Origin: Cercophora sp. LCS_1
Taxonomy: Eukaryota; Ascomycota; Sordariomycetes; Sordariales; Lasiosphaeriaceae
Length of the DNA: 64,000 nt
Assembly: GCA_036250225.1 (NCBI GenBank)
Contig: JAPZLL010000025.1
Location: forward strand, 248,001 to 312,000
Direction: 5' to 3'
The notes under the pieces are model-generated. The model ran no database searches and had not been told where the DNA came from. It saw only the letters and a program-made list of their open reading frames with translations. Positions 1 through 10,309 of this stretch are shown one piece after another; within the stretch, counting starts at the first letter, position 1; each line of letters begins with the position of its first letter. Position numbers and translations under genes: made by a program.

Positions 1-473
1 GCCCCAGCTGCGCTGTACTTCTCTCTCTGCCTGTCGCTGATGGCGGTAATCACGGCGCTTGTGATGTCTGAGTTTCTAAGCTCTGCGCGTTTCCAGCCGT
101 CCCGTTCTGCTCAGCTAAAGCGCGTTTTCAACATGGAATCTCCACCAGTCCAGTTCAACAAACAGGCTTGGATTGGAGCTTTTCTCTACAGCACACCAGA
201 TGTGCTGCTGTCACAAAGTATCATGAGCGCATTTGTTGGCATAGGTGTCATGGTAGTCAGCCCGCTGTGGTCTCGTGCACATGGGCCGTGGGATAAGTCG
301 GAGAAGGTGCGTAGTTCAAATCGTTCATACAACACATACAACTGTCAAAACACCCATCTAACAGTGCGTAGATTGCTTGTGTTGGAGTCGCCGGACTGGG
401 CATCGGAACAGGTGCTTATGTCATGTCAACTGTGCTTCTGTACAGAAACTTTTCAACTTCGAAACTAAGCTAA
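1..473 (+). CDS. 3' end of an integral membrane protein gene (5' part outside window)
   Basis: The frame is open from base 1 and runs through a hydrophobic stretch followed by a loop and a second hydrophobic stretch. A 65-nt intron is predicted at 307-371 (donor GTGCGT after a GAG-AAG codon pair, acceptor GCGTAG). The last exon, 372-473, adds a glycine-rich hydrophobic segment (GVAGLGIGTGAYVMSTVLLY) and a short polar tail ending at the TAA at 471-473. I therefore read it as the C-terminal part of a multi-pass membrane protein with about three visible membrane segments. The family cannot be named from this piece. The frame agreement across the intron and the continuous hydrophobic pattern support a real gene; ordinary random reading frames here are not hydrophobic in this way. 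Confidence 0.55.
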
Positions 474-1480
474 AAAGTGAGGCTTGTTATAGACTACAAA
501 CATTAGAGTTACCAACACCTCTCGTTTATTACGTCTCTTTTACGGCCCAAAGGCCAAGAGCCCCTCTGCCGCATGTGTCTACCGAGCTTTTCACACACCT
601 ACCAATCCGGGAAGTTTGACTCGGCGCAGGTGATCGCATCGCCAGGGGGTGTCGAAGGAGTCCTGTTGTTGCGCTGAAAGGAATACAGGAAGGGAGTTAG
701 GCAAGCGTTAGGAGGTAGCCGTGAACGGATGGGGTTGAGAAACCTGGATATCGCATCTGGTCGTGCTCGTCATAAGCCAGAGGAGGGTAAAAGTCGACTG
801 TAATCACTGTCGCATCCCTCAGTGGGCAAATATGCCATACCGCGTATTGGGAGCCAATGGCGTGTGACATGATGGCGATCTGAGATACTTGGCCTGTCGA
901 TGGACAGACGAAATGCAAAGTGGGTTTTTCTGTCCGTGCATCGACGATGCAGGAGGAAAAACGACCACGGAGCAATGGAGGCGCCCAAGATTGTTGGAAG
1001 AAGCCACAGCTCCTTCTCAAGCAGCCTGCGTGACTGCCCGGAAAGAGCCATGGTGGGCCGGTGTCCCGGTGCGGGAGGAAGGAGCCTCTGGGCGGACACC
1101 GGACGGACCTGTTCGAACGTCAGTCTGCGTTCAATCTTATCAAGCGGAAAGTCCCCCCAGCGAATTCCGTCCATGCCATTGAAACGTCTTGACAGGCAGG
1201 AAGATAATATCTCAAGGCATAAGGGGTCCCCGTCCTTCCCGAATTGACGCTCCCCTGAATTGAATTTACTGGCATGCAACTTTTTCTTCTCTTCGCCAAG
1301 CTGCTCCTAATAACACATCACGGGATCTGGTATCGCTTTTCGCAGTGGCTGCATAACCAATGAATGCAGAGGAAAATGCAGTCTGACTCCTCCCCCGCGC
1401 GGGATGTCGTTCTTGCTGCCCGTTTCTTGCTGCCCGAAACCCAACCTCACCGCAATCTCGACGACAACTCTGAATCGGCG
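474..1480. other. intergenic, about 1 kb, no supported gene
   Basis: Several short open frames cross this stretch, but none starts with a convincing ATG. The minus-strand frame ending at 697 has a plausible amino-acid composition in its last 80 residues and may be a gene relic. No repeat or RNA gene was seen. Confidence 0.4.
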
Positions 1481-1486
1481 TTGACC

Positions 1487-3797
1487 ATGGGTCTCGGCCA
1501 CGGGGAAAGTAGTCGCGAGCACGACACTGCCGCCGCGAACTCCAGCGCAGGGCATCTCTGCGATACCTGCCTCTCAATCTTTCAATCACAAGATCCATGG
1601 CAGGTACCTCAAGACTCAGGACGAAAATGCTGATACCTCTGCATTCGTGCCTGAAATTTTTGGGGGCATCCATCATGAGAACTTGAAAGATCTCCAGAAG
1701 TCTGTCCAGGATGGATGTTACATTTGCGAGTTGACTTGGTGGGCCTTGCCACATGTTCGAGAACGAAAGGGGGACGAGGATGTGACGACGCCACACACAA
1801 GTTGGGTTGGTGCAGCGAATAGGCCCGGGGGGCGGGGGTTGTTCACGATTTACTCAGATGTTTACGAAAACGGCATTGATCTCTACCTGGGGCGTGTCAC
1901 GGGTGCGTCAGGATCAATCCCTGCGCTCACTTTGATACTAGCTTTCGCTCAAGTCTATGGCTGACGAGTTACGATGAGTAGAAACCGCGAGTACAAAACA
2001 TGTCGGGTCCGTAGTTCTCAAAGGGTCCACCGACTCGGACGCGACCTGGACATGTATTTCGTCGTGGATGGATACATGCCAGGGCACCCATAAGATTTGC
2101 CAAAAGGGTCACGGGGATGGAAGCGGGAGATGGTATCCGGAGAGGCTGGTCTGTCTGACAGCCGAAGACGGACGGTTGAACCTGATCGACACAGATGTCA
2201 CAACACCCGGCGGACCGTACGTTACCTTGAGCCATTGCTGGGGAAAGGGAGATGTCTTGAAGACGGCTGAGTTGACGCTTTCAGACTTTATGAACGAAAT
2301 ACCATCCGAATCGCTCACAAAGACGTTTCGGGATGCCGTTGCTGCGGCCCGAAGGCTTGGTGTCGGGCAAGTTTGGATCGACAGCTTGTGCATCATTCAG
2401 GCTGATGGCTCGCCGCCAACATCTCCAGCCCATCGGAGGGACTGGGAGGAACAATCAGCTTTGATGCACAAGGTCTACAGGCACAATTTGGCAGCCACTG
2501 CGTCACCGGATAGTCACGGTGGTTTATTCTTCGAAAGGCCGAGACTATTGCCTGGCGTATGGGTGAAGGACTTGGGGTATTGGCTCCAGAGCGATATTTG
2601 CTTTAGACAAGACCTTACACAAGCGCCTCTCTCATAAGTAAGAACCCAGTCGATTCCATGATACCGAACTGACTATATTCGCAATTTGAAGCGAGGATGG
2701 GTGCAGCAGGAACGTATCCTCTCCCGCCGCGTCGTCCACTTTGGCAAGAAGCAAGTCTTCTGGGAGTGTGAAGAGCTTATGGCCTCCGAGACGTATCCTG
2801 AAGGGACAAACCAATCTTTGCCCAGTTTCATTAACCAGCCACTTCGCATCGGTGGACGGGTGCTCCCCCCAGGCCCGACCCCCAATGGCTTAATCCAAGA
2901 AGCGGGTGTCCCGTTGAATCCCGTCAAAAAGTTGGGCACATTGCTTGGCTCAACCGTCTCAAACAACATGGCGTGTCAGGTCTGAGGTCACACGGCGCAT
3001 GGGGTCCGACGTGGATGCAAAGCCTCTCGGCTTTCAATGCCAAGGATGAGATGCGACCCTCAAATGAGAAGGTTGGGCTGTGGTCATCGATAGTGGAGGC
3101 GTATACAAGTGCGTCTCTGACGTTTGAAGCGGACAAGCTGCCAGCTTTTTCTGGCATCGCAAAATACTTCCAACCCTTCTTTGGCGGCAAATATTTGGCG
3201 GGGATCTGGGGGCAAGATATGCATCGCTTTTTGGCCTGGTGCAGCGAGGGCGGTGGCGGAGTTCGCGTGCGCCCATACCGAGCGCCGAGTTGGTCCTGGG
3301 CGTCCATCGACGGCCCTGTCGGGCACAAAGCAGACAGCCGTTCGGATATTTGTAGCAAGGCGCCGGACCTTCAGCTTCTAGATGCTGGAGTCGAGCCTAG
3401 TACGGCCGACCCCACTGGTGCCGTTTCGTCCGGCTACCTCGTGGTAGAAGGGACACTGAGCTCCGTCACACTCGATGACAATCAAGAATTTGTCAACGAG
3501 GTGTCAATCAGGTCGGAGGTCGAACTCGACGAAGCTCGGGAGCTCCTGGCTGTTGCCGGCCAGTCAATTCAAGGCTTCATGCTTCCCATCATGTGGGTGC
3601 GGGGCCGGCCGAAGTTAGCCAACATTATCCCAACGTATTACTGTGTGTTCCTTTTTCTCCAGCTGTCCGAATCACACCCTGGATGCTATACGCGTATTGG
3701 TCTGGGGACGTCAGTCCTGGAGGGAAAATGGGACGGGTCAGAAGCACCCAAGGGAGTTGCCAAGAGGCTCGGACGTCGACGGATCAAGATTGTTTGA
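1487..3797 (+). pseudogene. HET-domain (heterokaryon incompatibility) gene, reading frame broken
   Basis: Pieces of a typical HET protein occur in order but in different frames. First comes an N-terminal cysteine motif (LCDTCLSIF, about 1549-1575), then a segment with GCYICELTW (about 1713-1740). The HET core follows with YVTLSHCWG (about 2218-2244) and VWIDSLCIIQ (about 2371-2400), then RGWVQQERILSRR (about 2690-2728). The C-terminal part has SASLTFEADKLPAFSGIA and YRAPSWSWASIDG. Passing from one piece to the next needs frame changes near 1595, 1965-2000, 2635 and 2960. At 1595 the pieces are contiguous, so an intron cannot explain the shift. At 2635 an in-frame TAA precedes the only GTAAG donor. 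HET proteins trigger cell death after fusion of incompatible strains. I infer a decaying allele, though some joins could be unrecognised introns or sequence errors. Confidence 0.6.
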
Positions 3798-3875
3798 CAG
3801 CAGTTCATCAACTTTTCATCGAGCATCCACATTCAAGTAAACATGCAATCCAAAGACGCCGCGTGGGATATGCCC

Positions 3876-4970
3876 CTACCACACACTCTCCAGCCCATTA
3901 ACCCCCTTCGGCACATCCCCCTGCGTCGTAATCCTAAACCCATGCCTCAACCCCTCCTGCGGATTATGCACATTGTAATCCGTCAACGCCGTATGCGCCG
4001 TCACCCGATTATCCCAAAGCGCCACCGTGCCCTCCTCCCACTTGACTCGAACCTGGAAATCCTGTCCGCCCGAAATATGCCTAAATAACAGCTTCAACAA
4101 CGCCTCGCTCTCCTCATCCTTCAAGCCAATGATCCGCTTCGTAAACCCCGGGTTGACAAACAGCGCTTTTTGCCCCGTGGCCGGATGGATCCGCACAATT
4201 GGGTGCTCTGACTTGACGGGATCGCGTCTGACGAACTTGCCATCGCGCTTCGCGCCTTCAGCCTGCGGGTAGCCGCTGTGCTCGGCCCTGAGACCTTCCA
4301 GCAAAGCCTGGATGGGTGGTGAAAGGCGTTGGTACGCGGCAGTTTGGGACGCCCAGGCTGTGTCGCCACCCGTGGAGGGGACGGAGAGCAAAGTGAGGAT
4401 GGTGATACCGGGCGGTTGATGCTCGTAGGAGACGTCAGAGTGGTATCCCGTTGACGTGAGACGGTTGGAGCGACGCTGGTTGCGGTACTCGTTGTCCGGG
4501 CCCAGGTAGATGTTGTGGAGTTCGAGGTTGTCCTTGACGTGGGCGCCGACTTGGTGGATGTGCAGCGGGCCGAAGTAGCGGCCAAAGGCCTTTTGGGCGT
4601 CAAAGCCGATGTCCTTGAAGTCTTGGTCGCGGAAGACGACGACGCCGCGCTCGGCTATGAGGAGGGCGAGTTCGTCCTTTTGGAGGTCGCTGAGCTGCGA
4701 GAGCTGCAGGCCGCGGATTTCGCTGCCGATGACGGGGGTGAGCTTGGTGTGTGTCACCGAGGGCGCGAGGAGGTTAGGCTTGGCTTTGTTGGCGACGAGA
4801 CCACGGTCGACAAAGTCAAAGGGCTGGATGGGAGGGAAGAAGGTCTTTTCGTCGTAGACAGGGAGGTAGTGTGTGTATTTGTACTGGTCGTGGATCTCCT
4901 TGTCGTAGGCCAAGGTTAACTTGAGGATCTGCTCCTCGGTTTCCTTGATGGTGGTAGCTGTAGTCGACAT
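3876..4970 (-). CDS. TauD/TfdA-family Fe(II)/2-oxoglutarate dioxygenase (sulfonate/taurine dioxygenase-like)
   Basis: A single-exon protein of 364 aa. I chose the ATG at 4970; an in-frame extension upstream to 5084 is compositionally unlike protein and lies in the leader. The jelly-roll dioxygenase signature is complete: HSD at residues 177-179 supplies the first two iron ligands, a distal His in DNRVTAHTA (about 326) the third, and arginines in RHGFRITTQGD (about 342-346) fit 2-oxoglutarate binding. Length and N-terminal features match fungal TauD homologues, which oxidise taurine or other sulfonates, or alpha-keto-acid-linked substrates, releasing succinate and CO2. The substrate cannot be read from sequence. 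It is followed on the same strand, upstream, by an MFS transporter whose 3' end is 471 bp away, so joint function is possible but unproven. A TATA-like element lies 105 bp upstream. Confidence 0.9.
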   Translation of the reverse strand: MSTTATTIKETEEQILKLTLAYDKEIHDQYKYTHYLPVYDEKTFFPPIQPFDFVDRGLVANKAKPNLLAPSVTHTKLTPVIGSEIRGLQLSQLSDLQKDELALLIAERGVVVFRDQDFKDIGFDAQKAFGRYFGPLHIHQVGAHVKDNLELHNIYLGPDNEYRNQRRSNRLTSTGYHSDVSYEHQPPGITILTLLSVPSTGGDTAWASQTAAYQRLSPPIQALLEGLRAEHSGYPQAEGAKRDGKFVRRDPVKSEHPIVRIHPATGQKALFVNPGFTKRIIGLKDEESEALLKLLFRHISGGQDFQVRVKWEEGTVALWDNRVTAHTALTDYNVHNPQEGLRHGFRITTQGDVPKGVNGLESVW

Positions 4971-5441
4971 TCTGAATGTCTGAGTGTTGAGTCTTGAAGT
5001 AATGAGTCCAATCTTGATCTGATGAGTCTGAGACTTGAATGTAATGAATCCAATTAACCTTCTGAGACTCGCCCCTTTATACACATCTCATCCTCCCTAT
5101 GGACGTCAAAACATAGCCCCGAGACTATCAATATGATAACCATCACGTCAACCACTCGCATATTGCGAACCCTTCATCCCTCAATCTCAACGGTACACGA
5201 GTGCCGATCACTGGATTACACGACCCCATCTCCCCACATCGTGATTTGCACAGGAATGACGAGCACCGTTCATGCACGCCAAGCATGGGGTATCAACCAG
5301 TCAGAATCACGTCCTTCTTATCTCCGAGAAACACTCAACGGCGAGGCTGCATCGCGGCACCGAAGCGGCCAAACACAGTGGCAGTGTCATGTCGTCTTAT
5401 TCATCATGTCTCATAAGTCATAACACACATTCCCTTCATCA
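4971..5441. other. intergenic between dioxygenase and MFS genes
   Basis: Holds the promoter and leader of the dioxygenase gene and the 3' side of the MFS gene. Short TCAAGACTT/CTCAGACT-type direct repeats occur at 4975-5045. No gene seen. Confidence 0.4.
5075..5082 (-). promoter_or_regulatory. TATA-like box of the TauD-type dioxygenase gene
   Basis: GTATAAAG on the minus strand, about 105 bp upstream of the ATG at 4970. Position and sequence fit a core promoter. No experimental support. Confidence 0.4.
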
Positions 5442-7161
5442 TCATTGGTCCCGTGTATACTTGGAGCACTTCCTCCACCTAGCGCCGTACCGGAGCATCA
5501 GCATCGGCACCGGCGCAAGCGCCATGACGGCCCCGGCAAACGCGGTAAACGTCCACCCGTAGCCCATCGACTCTATCAACGGGCCTGTGGTTAGTGGCAA
5601 AAACGTGCTCATCAGACAGCGCGAGACAATCACGCCCGTCATAGCCGACGCCGAAAATATCCCAAAGGCATCGACAATATACGCCATGAGCGGGATCATG
5701 GCAAACATGAGCGTTGTGCCCATGAGCGCAACACACAGCAACAGGTACGGCAGTCCCAGCTGCAGCTCCGCAATCCACCCATACGCCGCAACAGCCAGGG
5801 GCATGGTCAACGCGCCGACGATACACAGCGGGAGTCTAAACTCGGGCAGTCCCACGCCCTTGTTGGCGTCGCGCATGCGGATGTAGATCTTGTCCAACTG
5901 CCTGTTGCACACGATGACGCTGAGCGTCGATCCGACACCTATGTTCGTTAGTGCTATCCCCAAATTCCCTCTCGTCGGGAGGACACTTACTAAAACTCAT
6001 GAAGCACAGTCCCGCCTCGACCTGGGGCAACCGATACACCTCGGTCAAAATCCCCGGCAACGTAACACTCATGAGGTAATAATAGCTAAACACGACGCTC
6101 CCAAAAAAGCACATGGCCATGAGCACGCCACTCCCGCCAAAAACGATTGCCGGTCGTAGAACCGCATCCCGCAGCCCCGCAAGATCAAGCCTGTCCTCCT
6201 TCCAGCCCATCTTCCTGGCCCGCTTCCGCAGAATCGCAACCTTGTACGTCTCCCGGAAGAACACCAAAAAAAACAACTCGCACGCTGTTGCTAAACCAAC
6301 ACTCATCCACATGACCCGCCTCCACCCCGCCACCTCAGCAACGGCACTCGCTATCGCTGGTCCCAGCGCGCCACCAACCAGCGGCGCGAGAAAAATGAGA
6401 CTCACCGCCCCGCCGCGCTCCTCAGAGATGAACATGTCGCCCACGATAGCGGGGTTGAGGACATTTGTTGCAACAGCGAGACCGGTCAGCGCGCGGGCGG
6501 CGACAAAGACGGGTACGGAAGTGGATGAGGCGGCGAGTGCGGTGGCCAGGATGAAGAGGATGTTGGCTGTGTTGAGGACGGGGTAGCGTCCGAAGATCTC
6601 GGAGAGGGGCGCGATGAGGAGCGGGCCGGCGGCTTCGCCGAGTTCCCAGATTGTGACGAGGAGGACGGGGATCGAGCGTGAGGGGACGGTGTCGGGTGGG
6701 GAGAGATCGCGGCCGATGGTGGCGGCGAGGGGGACGACGCCAATGCAGGTGAAGGTGCTGTGCAAGTCGCATTGTTAGCAGTGTTGCTTGTGGTGCGGTG
6801 CTGTGACGGGATTGGCTCGTCCCCTGTCGGAAGCAGCCCCGGTTCCGGGTGGGAAAGGCCCCGGGCCGGTTGGCCTGGCGCGGGGTGGTGCCGGAACCGG
6901 AGGAAGCCCTCGGCCGTGATGCGAAGAAAAGAGTACCTACACAGTAAACGCTGTCATGGCCAGCAAAAAGACAATGCCCCATTTGAACTGCTTCGGCCAT
7001 TCCAGCGGGTTGTCGACGTCGCCGCGCGGGTCAAACTCGTCAAGGTCGGGAAGGCCGCCATTGTTGACTTCGGTGTATTGATACCCCGCGATATTGTTTT
7101 CGACGCTCTCGTGTGTCTTTGACCGGAGCAGAGGCTGCGTTTCGTCGACCGCGAGACTCAT
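5442..7161 (-). CDS. MFS transporter, DHA1 (drug:H+ antiporter-1) type
   Basis: Predicted exons 7161-6941, 6757-5991 and 5938-5442 give 494 aa with all phases consistent. Exon 1 encodes a cytosolic N-terminus (start MSLAVDETQPLL) with the NPLEWPKQFKW motif that precedes TM1 in this family. Exon 2 carries TM2 to about TM8, including the DHA1 motif A region (PLSEIFGRYPVL) and GLAVATNVLNPAIVGDMF. Exon 3 carries the remaining segments. Twelve membrane segments are expected. Family members export drugs, toxins or polyamines by proton exchange at the plasma membrane; the substrate here is unknown. Intron 2 (5939-5990, 52 nt) is ordinary. Intron 1 (6758-6940, 183 nt) is unusually long for this window and contains a GC-rich inverted repeat. 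It lies on the same strand as the neighbouring dioxygenase. Confidence 0.87.
6839..6900. repeat. 10-bp inverted repeat inside MFS intron 1
   Basis: CCGGTTCCGG at 6839-6848 and its exact reverse complement CCGGAACCGG at 6891-6900, separated by 42 GC-rich bases, all within the 183-nt intron. It could form a hairpin in the pre-mRNA or hold paired CGG/CCG sites for Zn2Cys6 factors. Confidence 0.6.
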
Positions 7162-8362
7162 TGTGACTGCCTACGGAACTGCAGATGGCCAGGGGATCCG
7201 ATTGACCTGCGAGAGAAAGGATTGAGCGTGGGCTGGAGTGGTCATGTTGGACAACGGAAGGTGGGCATGGAGATTTTAAAGCTGGATGCATGCTGTGAAA
7301 AAAAAGTCTGCGCCTTTCCGAAGACCCTGGACGTGGAATGCCGTCAACAGCCGCTGCAAATATTGCTGGCGCTAGCTTAAAGTGGTTAGCCTGTCCCGAC
7401 GAGTTAGCGGCAATGGGCTGTTTGGACAAGGCCGTCTTCCGTCTTCCACTGAACCGTTGTTTGCTTCCGATCATCTCGGTCGTGAAGGAAGTAAGCGGTG
7501 TCGGAGAGGTTTCTCGCATCTTCCGCAAGCCGTGTCAGGTATGAAGCGAACTTGGGTTGCAGAAGGCGGGGTGGTTCTGCGCCTTTGCGTCAACAGCTGC
7601 AACTGCAGTGACGACCGGGGAATGGGGCTGTGCCCCGATTCGTTTATCTTATCGGGTGGGACTATTTCGACCCTTTGTGTGCGATCCCGCCAAAGTTCCA
7701 ATGTTCAACATCTCAATCAGCTGGGCAAGCCAATTCGTTTACGGGGTATGCTCGCCTTTAATTCAACTGGCGTCACCGTTGAGAAGTCGATGAGATCCCA
7801 ACCGTGATTTGAGTCGGTGATTTTCTGAATCGTGGCCGAAGCTGGTCGCAGCGCGGAAGCACCCCGCGTCGGCGACGCCAGCCCCTGATTTGGAGAGATT
7901 GAGTGGGGGGAGTATGGCAATCTCCAAATCCCATGCACCTCCATCACACCGCGCTCGCCGACGACGCTGCAGCAGGCGCGCAAGAGTGTAAAGTAGGACC
8001 TCGCATATCCCGGATGAGACGAAAATGGAGGAAATGAAATCATCCAAGCTTCCCCAATTCAGCGCGACCCGTATCGCAAACGGCGGGTCCTTGAAATTGG
8101 CATGGATGTCGCTTCCTGCCAAGCCTTTGGCGAGACTGTGCCCCAACACGGTTGCACCGCGCCGAGAATATCGCTGGGCCCCGGAACACGAACATAATCC
8201 CTACTGGACACATTTCCTGGCCCGTTATTAGCGGTCCCACGGACGGCGGCCCGCAACCAGGACACTTGCCGTGTCCCGTCAAAAGGCTTGACGCTGCATC
8301 TTCCCTTTGACTTTGCCCCGACAATCCAGTCGTCGCACCGATGCCGTGACACCGCCAGCATC
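7162..8362. other. intergenic between divergent genes, 1.2 kb
   Basis: Shared upstream region of the minus-strand MFS gene and the plus-strand peptidase-like gene. No gene, repeat or clear TATA box was recognised. Confidence 0.4.
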
Positions 8363-10228
8363 ATGGGCCTGCGTTGCCTCCTTGCATCTCTCGCGATCGC
8401 GGCCTTCCAGTGCTGCGAGGCTGCGCCGGATGGACTCTTTCGGCTGGTATTTACGACCGACGAGCAGGCAGGTGGAGGCGCTACATACAGGAGTCCGACC
8501 TTTGGACCCGACGGACCATGGCAGCCTGTCGCAGTCAAGCTGGGCAACAACACCAGGGGCGGCGCGCCCGAAGTTCCTGTATGGCCGACGACGAATAACA
8601 TCACATACCTCTTGAGCACCGAGGGCGGGGGCGTCTACTCGGATGTCAACGCAGAAGAAATCGCGCCCATGGAGTTTGGGTCCGACTGGTACGACAGCTA
8701 CTCCGACACAACCGGCTATTTCTCCAACTACACCATCCCCGACGACGTTCCAATCACAGATCTCAACCCCATGGGCCGCGAGCTCATCTTTGCAAAGCGC
8801 GACAGCATCCTCCTCAACCACAAGACAGCAGCCGAGTACTTCACCACCAAAGTCGGCATGTACAGCTTCCCGAAATGGTACTACCACCCCCTCAACGGCC
8901 GTAACTACAGCGCGCCCGTCGGCCAATTCGGCATGCGCAACGCCCTGATGGCCCTCGCAGCAACCGGCTACGCAGCCTCGGAATCCTTCGGCCTGCACAT
9001 CGGCAGCGTCCCCCTCGGCCAGCCGGGCTCCCTCGTCATGGGCGGCTACGAGCGCAACCGTGTGCTGGCCCCGCTCGGCACCTTCAGCATTGTAGCCTAC
9101 ACCCACGCCATGTTCCTGATGGACGTCATCCTCTCCCACGAAGAAGGCTTCTCCCCGTTCCCCGACCCGCAGCCGGGCAGCATCTACCGCGGCGTCCCCC
9201 AAGCGAACACGCGCGCCATGAATCTAACCAAACAATTCGGCGGTAAAGCTGGCTCCGTCATGGTCTCCCCCGACCCAGCAGCGCCAGGGATCTACCTCCC
9301 ACCCGGAACTTGCGAAGCAGCAGCCGAGCACCTCCCCGTGTATTTCGACCCAATCTCAGGACACTACCTCTGGAACGTCTCCTCGCCATGGTACGAGCAC
9401 ATCGTCAACTCGCCCGCCTATCTCGGCTTTGTGATTTCCGACCGGACAGCGACGAATGTCACCATCAAAGTACCCATGAAATTACTCAATCTGACGCTGG
9501 AGAGTCCCATTGTCGATACGCCAACGCCTTATTTCCCGTGCCACTCGCGAGATTCGAAACTCGGATCATGGAATCTGGGGAGGGCATTCCTCCAGGCAAC
9601 GTTTTTCGGGGCGAACCTGGGACGGAATGTTTCTTTTCTGGCGCAGGCTCCGGGGCCGGACATGGAGCAGAGTGTTACGGAGATGATTATGCCTGATGAG
9701 GTTTCGATCAAGGCGCGGGAGAAGGATGGGTTTGCGAAGTCGTGGAGGGGGACGTGGAGGGTGTTGAAGGAGGGGGAGGTGCCAGAGGGCGTGGGGGTTG
9801 TTGCGGTGGGGCCTGGGGGGGAGAAGGGGCTGAAGACGGGTGAGATCGTGGGGATTGTGATTGGTGTTGTTGGCGGTGTTGCGCTTGTTGCGGGAGCGGT
9901 GTGGTTTTGGCGGAGGAGGAAGGGGAAGGATGAGGCTAGCGCGTCAGAGCTGGGAGAGGGAGAATCACGAGGTGAATTGGACGGAGGGAAGGCGGCCCAT
10001 GAGATGGGCGATACGGTTGTTGTGGAGGTCGGAGGGGAAGAGAAGAAAGTTTTTGAACTAGGAGAGACACAGGTCTTCGAGATGCCGGCGGAACCATGTT
10101 CGCCGAGGACATATGAGGTCAGTCCGCTCACCGAGACGGCAAGTCCGGTAATGAGCGAACGGACTCTTGTGGGAGGGGATCAGAATGACAACCGACGAGA
10201 CGGGAATATGGATACAAAACCGGCATAG
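8363..10228 (+). CDS. membrane-anchored aspartic peptidase (A1)-like secreted protein, catalytic Asp motifs not seen
   Basis: Single exon, 621 aa from the ATG at 8363. Residues 1-20 form a signal peptide (MGLRCLLASLAIAAFQCCEA). The ectodomain has hallmarks of fungal A1-fold proteins: GLHIGSVPLGQPGSLVMGGY near the middle, VTIKVPMKLLNLTLESPIV, YFPC, and LGRAFLQATFFGANLG followed by LAQAPGPDM before the anchor. Many N-x-S/T sites fit an extracellular location. A single transmembrane helix (about 494-514, IVGIVIGVVGGVALVAGAVW) is followed by RRRKGK and a 100-residue acidic cytosolic tail. The DTG/DSG catalytic motifs of active peptidases are not visible, so I infer a non-catalytic or diverged member, perhaps a surface sensor or binding protein. 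Its start is upstream-extended by a non-ATG frame, which I excluded. Confidence 0.82.
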   Translation: MGLRCLLASLAIAAFQCCEAAPDGLFRLVFTTDEQAGGGATYRSPTFGPDGPWQPVAVKLGNNTRGGAPEVPVWPTTNNITYLLSTEGGGVYSDVNAEEIAPMEFGSDWYDSYSDTTGYFSNYTIPDDVPITDLNPMGRELIFAKRDSILLNHKTAAEYFTTKVGMYSFPKWYYHPLNGRNYSAPVGQFGMRNALMALAATGYAASESFGLHIGSVPLGQPGSLVMGGYERNRVLAPLGTFSIVAYTHAMFLMDVILSHEEGFSPFPDPQPGSIYRGVPQANTRAMNLTKQFGGKAGSVMVSPDPAAPGIYLPPGTCEAAAEHLPVYFDPISGHYLWNVSSPWYEHIVNSPAYLGFVISDRTATNVTIKVPMKLLNLTLESPIVDTPTPYFPCHSRDSKLGSWNLGRAFLQATFFGANLGRNVSFLAQAPGPDMEQSVTEMIMPDEVSIKAREKDGFAKSWRGTWRVLKEGEVPEGVGVVAVGPGGEKGLKTGEIVGIVIGVVGGVALVAGAVWFWRRRKGKDEASASELGEGESRGELDGGKAAHEMGDTVVVEVGGEEKKVFELGETQVFEMPAEPCSPRTYEVSPLTETASPVMSERTLVGGDQNDNRRDGNMDTKPA

Positions 10229-10309
10229 AATTGGAAAATACAACTACCTGCTCAGCATGATTCGACTACCTATCCCTTTCCTTCATCTCTTCTCCATCCC
10301 ACCCGAGCC

